From Streptomyces sp. SAI-135 (GTDB lineage Bacteria > Actinomycetota > Actinomycetes > Streptomycetales > Streptomycetaceae): a stretch of 64,000 nucleotides of DNA. The position numbers and the translations under genes were made by a program. Shown one piece after another: positions 45,070 to 53,398 of this stretch. The DNA lies in the NCBI RefSeq assembly GCF_029893805.1, contig NZ_JARXYP010000002.1:6882001-6946000 (forward strand), written 5' to 3'. Every line of letters starts with the position of its first letter. Position 1 is the stretch's first letter. The notes under the pieces were generated by a model. The model did no database searches, was not told the origin of the DNA, and saw nothing but the letters and a program-made list of their open reading frames with translations.

Positions 45070-45083
45070 CGCCCCGATACGCC

Positions 45084-45133
45084 CGAACGGGCCGGTCGCA
45101 CCACTCTTGACAGTGGTGCGACCGGCCCGTTCG
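45084..45133 (+). terminator. Strong hairpin after dxs
   Basis: A perfect 22-bp inverted repeat (arms 45084-45105 and 45112-45133) with a 6-nt loop CTTGAC, 15 bp past the dxs stop. It is one of the longest perfect stems in the window. Confidence 0.9.
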
Positions 45134-45213
45134 CGTGAATCCGCCCGCGCCGGGGCATACGACCTGTGCCCCCTCTCGATCATGTCGAGGACGACACAGC
45201 GTGGGAGGTACCC

Positions 45214-46713
45214 GTGAGCAGCACCCTCTTCCGGACGAAGAAGGTCGAGCAGTCCATCCTCGATACCGAGGAGCCAGAGCACGCGCTCAAGAAGTCCTTG
45301 TCCGCGCTGGATCTGACCGTCTTCGGCGTCGGTGTCATCATCGGCACCGGCATCTTCGTCCTGACCGGCACCGTCGCCAAGAACAACGCAGGACCGGCGG
45401 TCGCCCTGGCGTTCGTGGTCGCCGGTGTCGTCTGCGCGCTCGCCGCGCTCTGCTACGCCGAGTTCGCCTCCACCGTCCCGGTGGCCGGATCGGCGTACAC
45501 CTTCAGTTACGCCTCCCTCGGTGAACTGCCCGCCTGGATCATCGGCTGGGACCTGGTCCTGGAGTTCGCGCTGGGCACGGCGGTGGTGTCCGTCGGCTGG
45601 TCCGGCTACATCGCCTCGCTGCTGGACAACGCGGGCTGGCATCTGCCGGCAGCGCTCGGCAGCCGGGACGGGGCCGACGGCTTCGGCTTCGACATCCTGG
45701 CCGCCGCGCTCGTCCTGGTGCTCACCGGCATCCTCGTGCTCGGCACCAAGCTCTCCGCGCGCGTGACCTCGCTCGTCGTGGCCATCAAGGTGACGGTCGT
45801 GCTGACCGTGATCATCGCCGGTGCCTTCTTCGTCAAGGGCGACAACTACGACCCGTTCGTCCCGAAGGCACAGGACGTGCCGGCCGGCGACAGTCTCCAG
45901 TCGCCGCTGATCCAGCTCATGTTCGGCTGGGCGCCCTCCAACTTCGGCGTGATGGGCATCTTCACCGCCGCCTCCGTCGTCTTCTTCGCGTTCATCGGCT
46001 TCGACGTCGTCGCCACGGCCGCCGAGGAGACCAGGAACCCGCAGCGCGACATGCCCCGCGGCATCCTCGGCTCCCTCCTCATCTGCACGACCCTCTACGT
46101 GGCCGTCTCGATCGTCGTGACCGGCATGCAGAAGTACACGGACCTGTCCGTCACGGCCCCGCTCGCGGACGCCTTCAAGGCCACCGGCCACCCCTGGTTC
46201 GCGGGCTTCATCAGCTTCGGCGCCGCGGTCGGCCTCACGACGGTCTGCATGATCCTGCTGCTGGGCCAGACCCGGGTGTTCTTCGCGATGAGCCGGGACG
46301 GACTGCTGCCCACGTTCTTCTCCCACGTCCACCCCAAGTTCCGCACCCCGCACCGCCCGACGATCCTGCTCGGGGTGATCATCGCGATCGTCGCCGGCTT
46401 CACGCCCCTGAGCGAACTCGCCGAACTGGTCAACATCGGCACCCTGTTCGCGTTCGTGGTCGTCGCCATCGGTGTGATCATCCTCCGCAAGTCCCGCCCC
46501 GACCTGCCCCGGGCGTTCCGCACCCCGTGGGTGCCGGTCATCCCGATCCTGTCGGTGGCGGCCTCCCTGTGGCTGATGCTCAACCTGCCGGCGGAGACCT
46601 GGCTGCGGTTCGCGATCTGGATGGTCCTCGGCTTCGCCGTGTACTTCCTCTACGGCCGCACCCACAGCCGCCTCGGCCGGCGCATGGAGACGGCCGACGG
46701 CAACACCGAGTAA
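45214..46713 (+). CDS. APC family amino acid permease (cationic amino acid transporter type)
   Basis: 499 aa from GTG 45214, chosen for GGGAGGTACCC and the conserved start MSSTLFRTKKVEQSILDTEE. About twelve membrane segments are expected. The first carries the APC motif VFGVGVIIGTGIFVLTG, and later ones include CALAALCYAEFASTVPVAGS and SVVFFAFIGFDVVATAAEET. LLGQTRVFFAMSRDGLLP is characteristic of CAT-type transporters. Substrates are probably cationic or branched amino acids, but specificity cannot be read from sequence. Flanked by terminators, so it is a single-gene unit. Confidence 0.92.
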   Translation: MSSTLFRTKKVEQSILDTEEPEHALKKSLSALDLTVFGVGVIIGTGIFVLTGTVAKNNAGPAVALAFVVAGVVCALAALCYAEFASTVPVAGSAYTFSYASLGELPAWIIGWDLVLEFALGTAVVSVGWSGYIASLLDNAGWHLPAALGSRDGADGFGFDILAAALVLVLTGILVLGTKLSARVTSLVVAIKVTVVLTVIIAGAFFVKGDNYDPFVPKAQDVPAGDSLQSPLIQLMFGWAPSNFGVMGIFTAASVVFFAFIGFDVVATAAEETRNPQRDMPRGILGSLLICTTLYVAVSIVVTGMQKYTDLSVTAPLADAFKATGHPWFAGFISFGAAVGLTTVCMILLLGQTRVFFAMSRDGLLPTFFSHVHPKFRTPHRPTILLGVIIAIVAGFTPLSELAELVNIGTLFAFVVVAIGVIILRKSRPDLPRAFRTPWVPVIPILSVAASLWLMLNLPAETWLRFAIWMVLGFAVYFLYGRTHSRLGRRMETADGNTE

Positions 46714-46730
46714 CACACACGTTCCTTCAC

Positions 46731-46772
46731 CCGGCCCCGTATGTCCTGCCCAGCCAGGGGACACGGGGCCGG
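46731..46772 (+). terminator. Hairpin after the permease
   Basis: CCGGCCCCGT pairs with ACGGGGCCGG (10 bp), extended by GTCC/GGAC with a small bulge, in the 72-bp gap before the next gene. Confidence 0.65.
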
Positions 46773-46785
46773 ATAGCGTGCGGCC

Positions 46786-48216
46786 ATGCCCGCAGAGCTG
46801 CTGCTCCCGTCACCCTCCGTGCCCGGCTCGCGTACGGCGTACTGGAGCCGGCTGCTCCCGCTGCTCGCGGCCCTGGCCTGCGTGACGAGGATCCCGTCCT
46901 TCATCCGCCCCCTGTGGAACCCGGACGAGGGCTATCTCGCCGTCCAGGCACGGCTGCTGGCGCACGGCGGACAGCTCTACGAGACGGTCGTCGACCGCAA
47001 GCCGCCCTTCCTGCCGTGGCTCTACGAGGCCGCGTTCGCGGTCACGGGCTCCGGCACGCTGGCCGGGGTGCGCATCCTGGCGGTGCTGGCCCACCTGCTC
47101 ACCGCCGCCCTGCTGGCCTCCCTGGCCCGCCGCCGCTGGGGCGACCGGTCCGGCCGCACCGCCGCGGTCCTGTACCTGCTGATCTCCGTGGGACTGAACC
47201 CCGAGGACGCCCAGGCCGCGGCCTTCGGGGCGTTCCTGCTGCCCTGCACGGCCGCGGCGATGTGGTGCGCGGACCGGAGGCACTGGGGCGCGGCGGGCAC
47301 GGCGGTCGCGTGCGCCTTCCTCACCAAGCAGACGGGCGGGGCGGTGCTGCTGCCGGTGCTGTGGCTGTACGCCGCCTCGGGCGCGGGGCGCCGGGGCGTG
47401 CCGCGGCTCGTCGCGGGGGCGGTGCTGCCGGTGCTGGGCGCGGCGCTGGTCACGGACCCGGCGGGGTTCCTGTTCTGGACGGTGACGGGTTCAGGGGCGT
47501 ACGCGAGCCCGAGCGGCTCCGAACTCCACGTCCTGACAAGAGGGTTGGGCAACACCGGCATCGTGGCGGTGGCCTGCGCCGGCCTCATCGCCCCCCTGGT
47601 ACGGGCCCGGCGGGCACCGACCACCGACCTGTGGCTGTGGCTGCTCGCGTCGGCGGGGGCCGTGCTGCTCGGCCTCCACTTCTTCGGCCACTACTACCTC
47701 CAACTCCTCCCGCCGGTCGCACTCCTGGCCACGGCGGCGCTGCACACGCTGCCGTACGACCGCACGGTCACCGCTGTGCTCGCGTCGGCCTGCGCGTGCG
47801 TGCTGTTCCTGACGTGGGGCGTGCTGGCCCCTCGTCCGGAGCTCGACCACGCCCACCGGGTCGCGCAGGCGGTGGCGTCGCGCACGGCGCCGGGTGACCC
47901 GGTGCTGATCTGGGGCATGCACCCGGAGACGTACTGGCTGGCCGACCGCACCCCGGCGACCCGCTATCTGACGGCCGGTCTCCTCACGAACTACAGCGGG
48001 GGCCGGGACGGCGGTCGGGTGGGGGAGAGGTACGCCGTGCGGGGCACGTGGACGGTGTTCCGGCGGGAGGCGGCCGCGGCGGTCCTGGTGGTGGACGACT
48101 CCCGGGGCAAGCCGTATGCGCCGGAACGGGTGCGGGGCCTCCGGCGGTTGTTGGCGGCGGGGTACGAGGAGGCGGGGACGGTGGACGGGGCGGTGCTGTA
48201 CGTGCGGCGGAGGTAG
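46786..48216 (+). CDS. GT-C type membrane glycosyltransferase-like protein
   Basis: 476 aa from ATG 46786. An acidic luminal loop after TM1 (RIPSFIRPLWNPDEGYLAVQ, with the DE pair of ArnT/PMT-type enzymes), then VVDRKPPFLPWLYEAAFAVT and about ten hydrophobic segments, define a GT-C fold. Such enzymes move sugars from polyprenyl-phosphate carriers to an extracytoplasmic acceptor. The C-terminal soluble part (DPVLIWGMHPETYWLADRTP) is also usual. Donor and acceptor are unknown. No glycosylation partner is adjacent, so the function remains open. Confidence 0.78.
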   Translation: MPAELLLPSPSVPGSRTAYWSRLLPLLAALACVTRIPSFIRPLWNPDEGYLAVQARLLAHGGQLYETVVDRKPPFLPWLYEAAFAVTGSGTLAGVRILAVLAHLLTAALLASLARRRWGDRSGRTAAVLYLLISVGLNPEDAQAAAFGAFLLPCTAAAMWCADRRHWGAAGTAVACAFLTKQTGGAVLLPVLWLYAASGAGRRGVPRLVAGAVLPVLGAALVTDPAGFLFWTVTGSGAYASPSGSELHVLTRGLGNTGIVAVACAGLIAPLVRARRAPTTDLWLWLLASAGAVLLGLHFFGHYYLQLLPPVALLATAALHTLPYDRTVTAVLASACACVLFLTWGVLAPRPELDHAHRVAQAVASRTAPGDPVLIWGMHPETYWLADRTPATRYLTAGLLTNYSGGRDGGRVGERYAVRGTWTVFRREAAAAVLVVDDSRGKPYAPERVRGLRRLLAAGYEEAGTVDGAVLYVRRR

Positions 48217-48233
48217 CGGGTACGTCGTCGGGT

Positions 48234-48358
48234 GCGGGCCGGTGGGGGCCGTTCGCGCAGTTCCCCGCGCCCCTGTGTGGGTGCAGTTGAGGCCTGCCTG
48301 GCTGGACCCACCTGTCTGGGGGCGCGGGGAACTGCGCGACCCGCCCCCACCGGCCCGC
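48234..48358. repeat. Long inverted repeat built on the GGGGCGCGGGGAACTGCGCG element
   Basis: The outer arms 48234-48249 and 48343-48358 are perfect 16-bp complements. Inside them lies the common Streptomyces element (right arm GGGGCGCGGGGAACTGCGCG, left arm its complement). The whole can fold into a stem of about 38 bp with few mismatches and probably terminates transcription from both the GT-C gene and the convergent gene. A single copy of the element is at 60624. Confidence 0.85.
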
Positions 48359-48374
48359 GGGCGAACGACGACCC

Positions 48375-48743
48375 TCAGGGCCGTACTGTCCGCGGTCCCG
48401 CCACCTCCGCGCCCAACTCACCAACTCTGCGCCGGAGTTCACGGTCCGCCGTGACCACCAGCACCGGCCGCTCACCCGCCGCCCCCGCCACCAGTTCCAC
48501 CATGTGGTCGTCCCCGCTCCCCGGAGCCGACTCCACCCGCACTCCCGGCACCGAGGACACCCCCCGCGCCGCCCCCTCCACCACCAGCACGATCTCCACC
48601 GCCCCGGCCCGCCCCGGCACCCCGTCCGCCGCCAGCCGGTCCCGCAGCCGCTCCGCCGCTCCCCGCCGGTCCCGCCACCACCCGTCCGGCACCGACCCGA
48701 CGACATTCGCGGCATCCACGACGACCAGCAGCACGTCACTCAT
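48375..48743 (-). CDS. NYN/PIN-like domain protein
   Basis: 122 aa from ATG 48743; a longer upstream reading is unlike the family. MSDVLLVVVDAANVVGSVPD has the first Asp of a PIN/NYN nuclease fold, and VESAPGSGDDHMVELVAGAA and RPVLVVTADRELRRRVGELG hold later acidic residues. Database entries for such proteins often read NTP pyrophosphohydrolase or NYN domain. RNase activity is possible but not proven. Divergent from the next gene with 65 bp between them. Confidence 0.65.
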   Translation of the reverse strand: MSDVLLVVVDAANVVGSVPDGWWRDRRGAAERLRDRLAADGVPGRAGAVEIVLVVEGAARGVSSVPGVRVESAPGSGDDHMVELVAGAAGERPVLVVTADRELRRRVGELGAEVAGPRTVRP

Positions 48744-48808
48744 GCACCCCAGCGTCCCACGCCCGGCCCGCCCGAGGACGGCGCCGGCCGCCCGATTAGA
48801 GTGGGCCC

Positions 48809-49843
48809 GTGTCAATGGTCCGTACAGTGAACGGCGACTGGCTCATCCGCGCCCGCGACGGCCGGCTCGGCGTCTACGCCACCCGCGACGAAGCGGTGTG
48901 GTGCCGGGCGGAACGCCACCCGGGCAGCGACACCTGGCTGCCCTGGCGCAAGGTCGGCGGCGCCCAGCGCCTGCATCCCGGACTCGCCGTGGGGCACGGC
49001 CCCGACGGCTACGCCCACCTCGCCTCCTGGCGGCCCACCAAGGGCCAGGAGGCGGGCCTGGTCCACTCCACGCACTTCCGCGTCCACCTCGCCGCCCTCG
49101 ACTGGAACCCGGTCGGCCACCCGGACAGAACGGGCGCGCGCACCGGCGTACCCGCCGTGGCCGTCGACGCGGAGGGCCGCGCCCACGTCTTCGTCCGCAA
49201 ACGTGGTGACAGCGTGGGCGCCCTCATCCAGAAGGAACGCGGCGGCTGGAACCCCTGGGCCGACCTCGGCGGAACCGGCGTGCACGAACAACTGACCGCC
49301 GTCACGGGGGAGTCGGGCAGGGTCCAGCTGTACGGCACCCACCCGGAGGGCATCCTGCGCTGGCTCCAGGGGGAGGCGGGCGCGCCTCCCGTCCCCGCCG
49401 ACCCGCTGCCGGTGCGCGTCGAGCCGGGCACACTCAGCGCGCTGCCCACCTCCAAGGAGCACACCACGCTGTTCTTCGCGGACCCCGAGGGCATGCTCCA
49501 CGCCTGGCGCCCGGACACCGAACCCACCCCGCTGCTCGCGGCGGCGGGCCCCGGCCCGGCGGCCCTGCTGCGCTGCACCCTGGAAGGCCACGACTGCACC
49601 CTGCTCGCCCAGCGTTCGGCGTCCGGCCGGGTCGCCTTCGCCGCCTGTCCGACCGAGCAGGAGTCGGCCGGCCTGTGGTGGACCGAGTCCGGGCCGCAGC
49701 TGCCGGCGGGCACGGCCGTGGCCCTCGCCGAGGACGCGGACGGTCGTGTCGTCGCCGCGACGGTGACCCCCGACGGGGAGCTCAGGATCGCCCGCCAGAA
49801 GGACGAACCGGGCCTGGCACTGGCCGCCTGGCGCGAGGTCTGA
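48809..49843 (+). CDS. Hypothetical protein, beta-propeller-like
   Basis: 344 aa from GTG 48809; an ATG two codons later is possible. There is no signal peptide or membrane segment. A loosely repeated pattern of about 45-50 residues is visible: GHGPDGYAHLASWRP, AVDAEGRAHVFVRKRGDSVG, ESGRVQLYGTHPEGILRW, ADPEGMLHAWRPDTEP, and EDADGRVVAATVTPDGELRI. Asp/Gly turns followed by strand residues recall PLL/tachylectin-like propellers. I do not recognise a named family. It converges on fadB with a shared terminator. Confidence 0.6.
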   Translation: MSMVRTVNGDWLIRARDGRLGVYATRDEAVWCRAERHPGSDTWLPWRKVGGAQRLHPGLAVGHGPDGYAHLASWRPTKGQEAGLVHSTHFRVHLAALDWNPVGHPDRTGARTGVPAVAVDAEGRAHVFVRKRGDSVGALIQKERGGWNPWADLGGTGVHEQLTAVTGESGRVQLYGTHPEGILRWLQGEAGAPPVPADPLPVRVEPGTLSALPTSKEHTTLFFADPEGMLHAWRPDTEPTPLLAAAGPGPAALLRCTLEGHDCTLLAQRSASGRVAFAACPTEQESAGLWWTESGPQLPAGTAVALAEDADGRVVAATVTPDGELRIARQKDEPGLALAAWREV

Positions 49844-49877
49844 CCCCCGCCGTCGCCCGTCCGGTGCACGGTGCACG

Positions 49878-49911
49878 GAAGAGGGCCCCCGCCGAAGCGG
49901 AGGCCCTCTTC
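49878..49911. terminator. Bidirectional hairpin between the propeller gene and fadB
   Basis: GAAGAGGGCC pairs with GGCCCTCTTC (10 bp) around a 14-nt partly self-complementary loop, in the 87-bp gap between convergent stops. Confidence 0.8.
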
Positions 49912-49930
49912 ACGGCCGTACGAAGAACAC

Positions 49931-52057
49931 CTACGCCGGAACCGACGCCACGCCCGGAGCCAGGAACTTCTTGCCGTTCACGCGCTCGGAGACACCCTCG
50001 CGGTCCAGGTACGGCGTGATGCCGCCCAGGTGGAAGGGCCAGCCGGCGCCCGTGATCAGGCAGAGGTCGATGTCCTGGGCCTCGGCGACGACGCCCTCGT
50101 CGAGCATGAGCCCGATCTCCTGGGCGACGGCGTCGAGGACGCGCTCGCGGACCTGCTCCTCGCTGAGGACGACATCGCCCTGCTTGAGGAGCGCGGCGAC
50201 CTCGGGGTCCAGCTCCGGCTTGCCGGAGTCGTAGACGTAGAAGCCGCGCTTGCCCGCCTTGACGACGGCCGCGAGGTTCGGGGAGACCGTGAAGCGGTCC
50301 GGGAAGGCCCGGTTGAGGGTCTCCGAGACGTGCAGACCGATCGCGGGGCCGACCAGCTCCAGCAGGACCAGCGGGGACATCGGCAGGCCGAGCGGCTCCA
50401 CCGCCTTCTCCGCCACGGCGACCGGGGTGCCCTCGTCGATGACGTTCTGGATCTCGCCCATGAAGCGGGTCAGGATGCGGTTCACGACGAACGCCGGGGC
50501 GTCCTTGACCAGAACCGCGGTCTTCTTCAGCTTCTTGGCGACGGCGAAGGCCGTGGCCAGCGAGGCGTCGTCGGTCTGCTCGCCGCGGACGATCTCCAGG
50601 AGCGGGAGGATCGCGACCGGGTTGAAGAAGTGGAAGCCCACGACCCGCTCGGGGTTCTTCAGCTTCGACGCCATCTCCGTCACCGACAGCGAAGAGGTGT
50701 TGGTGGCGAGGATCGCGTGCGCCGGGGCGACCGCCTCGACCTCCGCGAACACCTGCTGCTTGACGCCGATCTCCTCGAAGACGGCCTCGATGATGAAGTC
50801 CGCGTCGGAGAAGCCCTCCGCCTTGTCCAGCACACCGGTGACCAGGGCCTTGAGGCGGTTGGCCTTGTCCTGGTTGATACGGCCCTTGCCGAGCAGCTTC
50901 TCGATCTCGGCGTGGACGTAGCCCACACCCTTGTCGACGCGCTCCTGGTCGATGTCGGTCAGCACGACCGGCACCTCCAGGCGGCGCAGGAAGAGCAGCG
51001 CGAGCTGGGAGGCCATGAGGCCGGCGCCCACGACGCCCACCTTGGTGACCGGGCGGGCCAGGTTCTTGTCCGGGGCACCGGCGGGCCGCTTGCCGCGCTT
51101 CTGCACCAGGTTGAACGCGTAGATGCCGGAGCGCAGTTCGCCACCCATGATCAGGTCGGCGAGGGCCTGGTCCTCGGCGTCGTAGCCCTGCTGGAGGTCG
51201 CCGTTCTTGGCGGCCTCGATGATGTCCAGGGCGCGGTAGGCGGCCGGAGCGGCCCCGTGCACCTTGGAGTCCGCGACGAAACGGCCCTTGGCGACGGCCT
51301 GGTCCCAGGCCTCACCGCGGTCGATCGCCGGGCGCTCGACGACGATCTCGCCCTTGAGGACGGACGCCGTCCACAGCAGGGACTGCTCCAGGAAGTCCGC
51401 GCCCTCGAACAGCGCGTCGGCGATGCCCAGTTCGTAGACCTGGGCGCCCCCCAGCTGCTTGTTCTGGTTGAGGGAGTTCTCGATGATGACCGAGACGGCC
51501 TTCTCGGCGCCGATCAGGTTCGGCAGCAGGGTGCAGCCGCCCCAGCCGGGGACCAGGCCGAGGAAGACCTCGGGGAGCGAGAAGGCGGGCAGGGCCGCGG
51601 AGACCGTGCGGTAGGTGCAGTGCAGACCGACCTCGACGCCACCGCCCATCGCCGCGCCGTTGTAGTACGCGAAGGTCGGCACCGCGATGCCCGCGAGGCG
51701 CTTGAAGACCTCGTGGCCGCCCTTGCCGATGGCGAGCGCGTCCTCGTGCCTCTTCAGCAGCTCGACGCCCTTGAGGTCGGCGCCGACCGCGAAGATGAAC
51801 GGCTTGCCGGTGATGCCGACACCGACGATCTCGCCGGCCGCGGCCTCCTTCTCGACCTGGTCGATGGCGGTGTTCAGGTTCGCCAGCGACTGCGGGCCGA
51901 AGGTGGTCGGCTTGGTGTGGTCGAAGCCGTTGTCCAGCGTGATGAGCGCGAACCGCCCCGCGTTGAACGGCAGGTCCAGGTGGCGTACGTGCGCCTGGGT
52001 GACGACCTCGTCGGGGAACAGCTCGGCCGCACCCTTCAAGAGCTCAGTGGTGCTCAC
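49931..52057 (-). CDS. fadB: Fatty acid oxidation protein: enoyl-CoA hydratase/3-hydroxyacyl-CoA dehydrogenase
   Basis: 708 aa from GTG 52057, which overlaps the thiolase stop (GTGA). Residues about 1-290 are a crotonase domain (ITGKPFIFAVGADLKGVELL, AMGGGVEVGLHCTYRTVSAA, PEVFLGLVPGWGGCTLLPNL with catalytic Glu residues). Residues about 325-500 are the NAD-binding dehydrogenase (VTKVGVVGAGLMASQLALLF, LATNTSSLSVTEMA, catalytic His in VVGFHFFNPVAILPLLEIVR), followed by two 3HCDH C-terminal repeats. It catalyses two steps of beta-oxidation. Second gene of the fadA-fadB operon. Confidence 0.95.
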   Translation of the reverse strand: MSTTELLKGAAELFPDEVVTQAHVRHLDLPFNAGRFALITLDNGFDHTKPTTFGPQSLANLNTAIDQVEKEAAAGEIVGVGITGKPFIFAVGADLKGVELLKRHEDALAIGKGGHEVFKRLAGIAVPTFAYYNGAAMGGGVEVGLHCTYRTVSAALPAFSLPEVFLGLVPGWGGCTLLPNLIGAEKAVSVIIENSLNQNKQLGGAQVYELGIADALFEGADFLEQSLLWTASVLKGEIVVERPAIDRGEAWDQAVAKGRFVADSKVHGAAPAAYRALDIIEAAKNGDLQQGYDAEDQALADLIMGGELRSGIYAFNLVQKRGKRPAGAPDKNLARPVTKVGVVGAGLMASQLALLFLRRLEVPVVLTDIDQERVDKGVGYVHAEIEKLLGKGRINQDKANRLKALVTGVLDKAEGFSDADFIIEAVFEEIGVKQQVFAEVEAVAPAHAILATNTSSLSVTEMASKLKNPERVVGFHFFNPVAILPLLEIVRGEQTDDASLATAFAVAKKLKKTAVLVKDAPAFVVNRILTRFMGEIQNVIDEGTPVAVAEKAVEPLGLPMSPLVLLELVGPAIGLHVSETLNRAFPDRFTVSPNLAAVVKAGKRGFYVYDSGKPELDPEVAALLKQGDVVLSEEQVRERVLDAVAQEIGLMLDEGVVAEAQDIDLCLITGAGWPFHLGGITPYLDREGVSERVNGKKFLAPGVASVPA

Positions 52058-53280
52058 TTGCTGCCTCCGGCGTCCTTGTGGTTCGGGTTCTCCCAGATGA
52101 CCGTCGCGCCCATGCCGAAGCCGACGCACATGGTGGTCAGGCCGTAGCGGACCTCGGGCTGCTCCTCGAACTGGCGGGCCAGCTGCGTCATCAGGCGCAC
52201 ACCCGAGGAGGCGAGCGGGTGACCGAAGGCGATCGCGCCGCCGTACTGGTTGACGCGCTCGTCGTCGTCCGCGATGCCGTAGTGGTCGAGGAAGGCCAGG
52301 ACCTGGACGGCGAAGGCCTCGTTGATCTCGAACATGCCGATGTCGGAGATCGACAGACCCGCCTGGGCGAGGGCCTTCTCGGTGGCCGGGATCGGGCCGT
52401 AGCCCATGACCTCCGGCTCGACACCCGCGAAGGAGTACGACACCAGGCGCATCTTGACCGGGAGGTCGTTCTCGCGGGCGAAGTCCTCGGAGGCGATCAG
52501 GGAGGCGGTGGCGCCGTCGTTCAGACCGGCCGCGTTACCGGCGGTGACCCGGCCGTGGACGCGGAACGGGGTCTTGAGGCCGGAGAGGTTCTCCAGGGTC
52601 GTTCCCGGGCGCATCGGCTCGTCGGCGGTCACGAGGCCCCAGCCGGTCTCACCGGCCTCCGGGTTGGTGCGGCGCACCGAGATCGGGACCAGGTCGGCCT
52701 GGATCTTGCCGTTGGCGTACGCCTTGGCGGCCTTCTCCTGGGAGCGCACGGCGTACTCGTCGGCGCGCTGCTTGGTGATCTGCGGGTAGCGGTCGTGCAG
52801 GTTCTCGGCGGTCATGCCCATGAACAGGGCGGACTCGTCGACCAGCTTCTCGCTCACGAACCGCGGGTTCGGGTCCACGCCCTCGCCCATGGGGTGACGG
52901 CCCATGTGCTCGACACCACCGGCGATGGCGATGTCGTACGCCCCGAAGGCCACGGAACCGGCCACCGTGGTGACGGCGGTCAGCGCGCCGGCGCACATGC
53001 GGTCGATGGAGTAACCGGGCACCGACTGCGGCAGACCGGCGAGGATGCCCGCCGTACGGCCGATGGTGAGGCCCTGGTCGCCGATCTGCGTGGTCGCGGC
53101 GATGGCGACCTCGTCGATCTTCTTCGGGTCCAGACCCGGGTTGCGGCGCAGCAGCTCCCGGATCGCCTTCACGACGAGGTCGTCGGCGCGGGTCTCGTGG
53201 TAGATGCCCTTCGGGCCCGCCTTGCCGAACGGGGTGCGGACGCCGTCGACGAAGACGACGTCCCTGACGGTACGAGGCAC
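52054..53280 (-). CDS. fadA: Acetyl-CoA C-acyltransferase (thiolase)
   Basis: 408 aa from GTG 53280, chosen for GGAGGAGAGCCATC before it and the family start MPRTVRDVVFVDGVRTPFGK. The acylated Cys is in SIDRMCAGALTAVTTV, and the other catalytic residues are in FEINEAFAVQVLAF, YGGAIAFGHPLASSGVRL and LTTMCVGFGMGATV. It cleaves 3-ketoacyl-CoA in beta-oxidation and is coupled to fadB, forming the usual complex. Two palindromes lie in its promoter region. Confidence 0.95.
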   Translation of the reverse strand: MPRTVRDVVFVDGVRTPFGKAGPKGIYHETRADDLVVKAIRELLRRNPGLDPKKIDEVAIAATTQIGDQGLTIGRTAGILAGLPQSVPGYSIDRMCAGALTAVTTVAGSVAFGAYDIAIAGGVEHMGRHPMGEGVDPNPRFVSEKLVDESALFMGMTAENLHDRYPQITKQRADEYAVRSQEKAAKAYANGKIQADLVPISVRRTNPEAGETGWGLVTADEPMRPGTTLENLSGLKTPFRVHGRVTAGNAAGLNDGATASLIASEDFARENDLPVKMRLVSYSFAGVEPEVMGYGPIPATEKALAQAGLSISDIGMFEINEAFAVQVLAFLDHYGIADDDERVNQYGGAIAFGHPLASSGVRLMTQLARQFEEQPEVRYGLTTMCVGFGMGATVIWENPNHKDAGGSK

Positions 53281-53324
53281 GATGGCTCTCCTCCAGATGC
53301 GGGATCTGCACTGCTGCGATGCGC

Positions 53325-53338
53325 TGAGCGCGCGCTCA
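53325..53338. promoter_or_regulatory. Palindrome upstream of fadAB
   Basis: TGAGCGCGCGCTCA, a perfect 14-bp palindrome 44 bp before the fadA start, in a suitable place for a repressor of beta-oxidation genes. Regulator unknown. Confidence 0.5.
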
Positions 53339-53348
53339 GGTCCCATGC

Positions 53349-53360
53349 TACTTATGAGTA
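53349..53360. promoter_or_regulatory. TACT-TATG-AGTA dyad upstream of fadAB
   Basis: Dyad with 4-bp arms about 10 bp from the 53325 palindrome. On the lower strand it reads GTTACTCATAAGTAGC, an A/T-rich promoter or TetR-operator-like element. Confidence 0.4.
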
Positions 53361-53398
53361 ACGTGACTGCACACCCCTGGCGGCGGGAGCGGCGAAGG

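Noticed and set aside
43132..46764. Very long open frame antisense to dxs and the amino-acid permease
   Set aside because: Spans a terminator and two unrelated conserved genes; only a GC-bias artefact.
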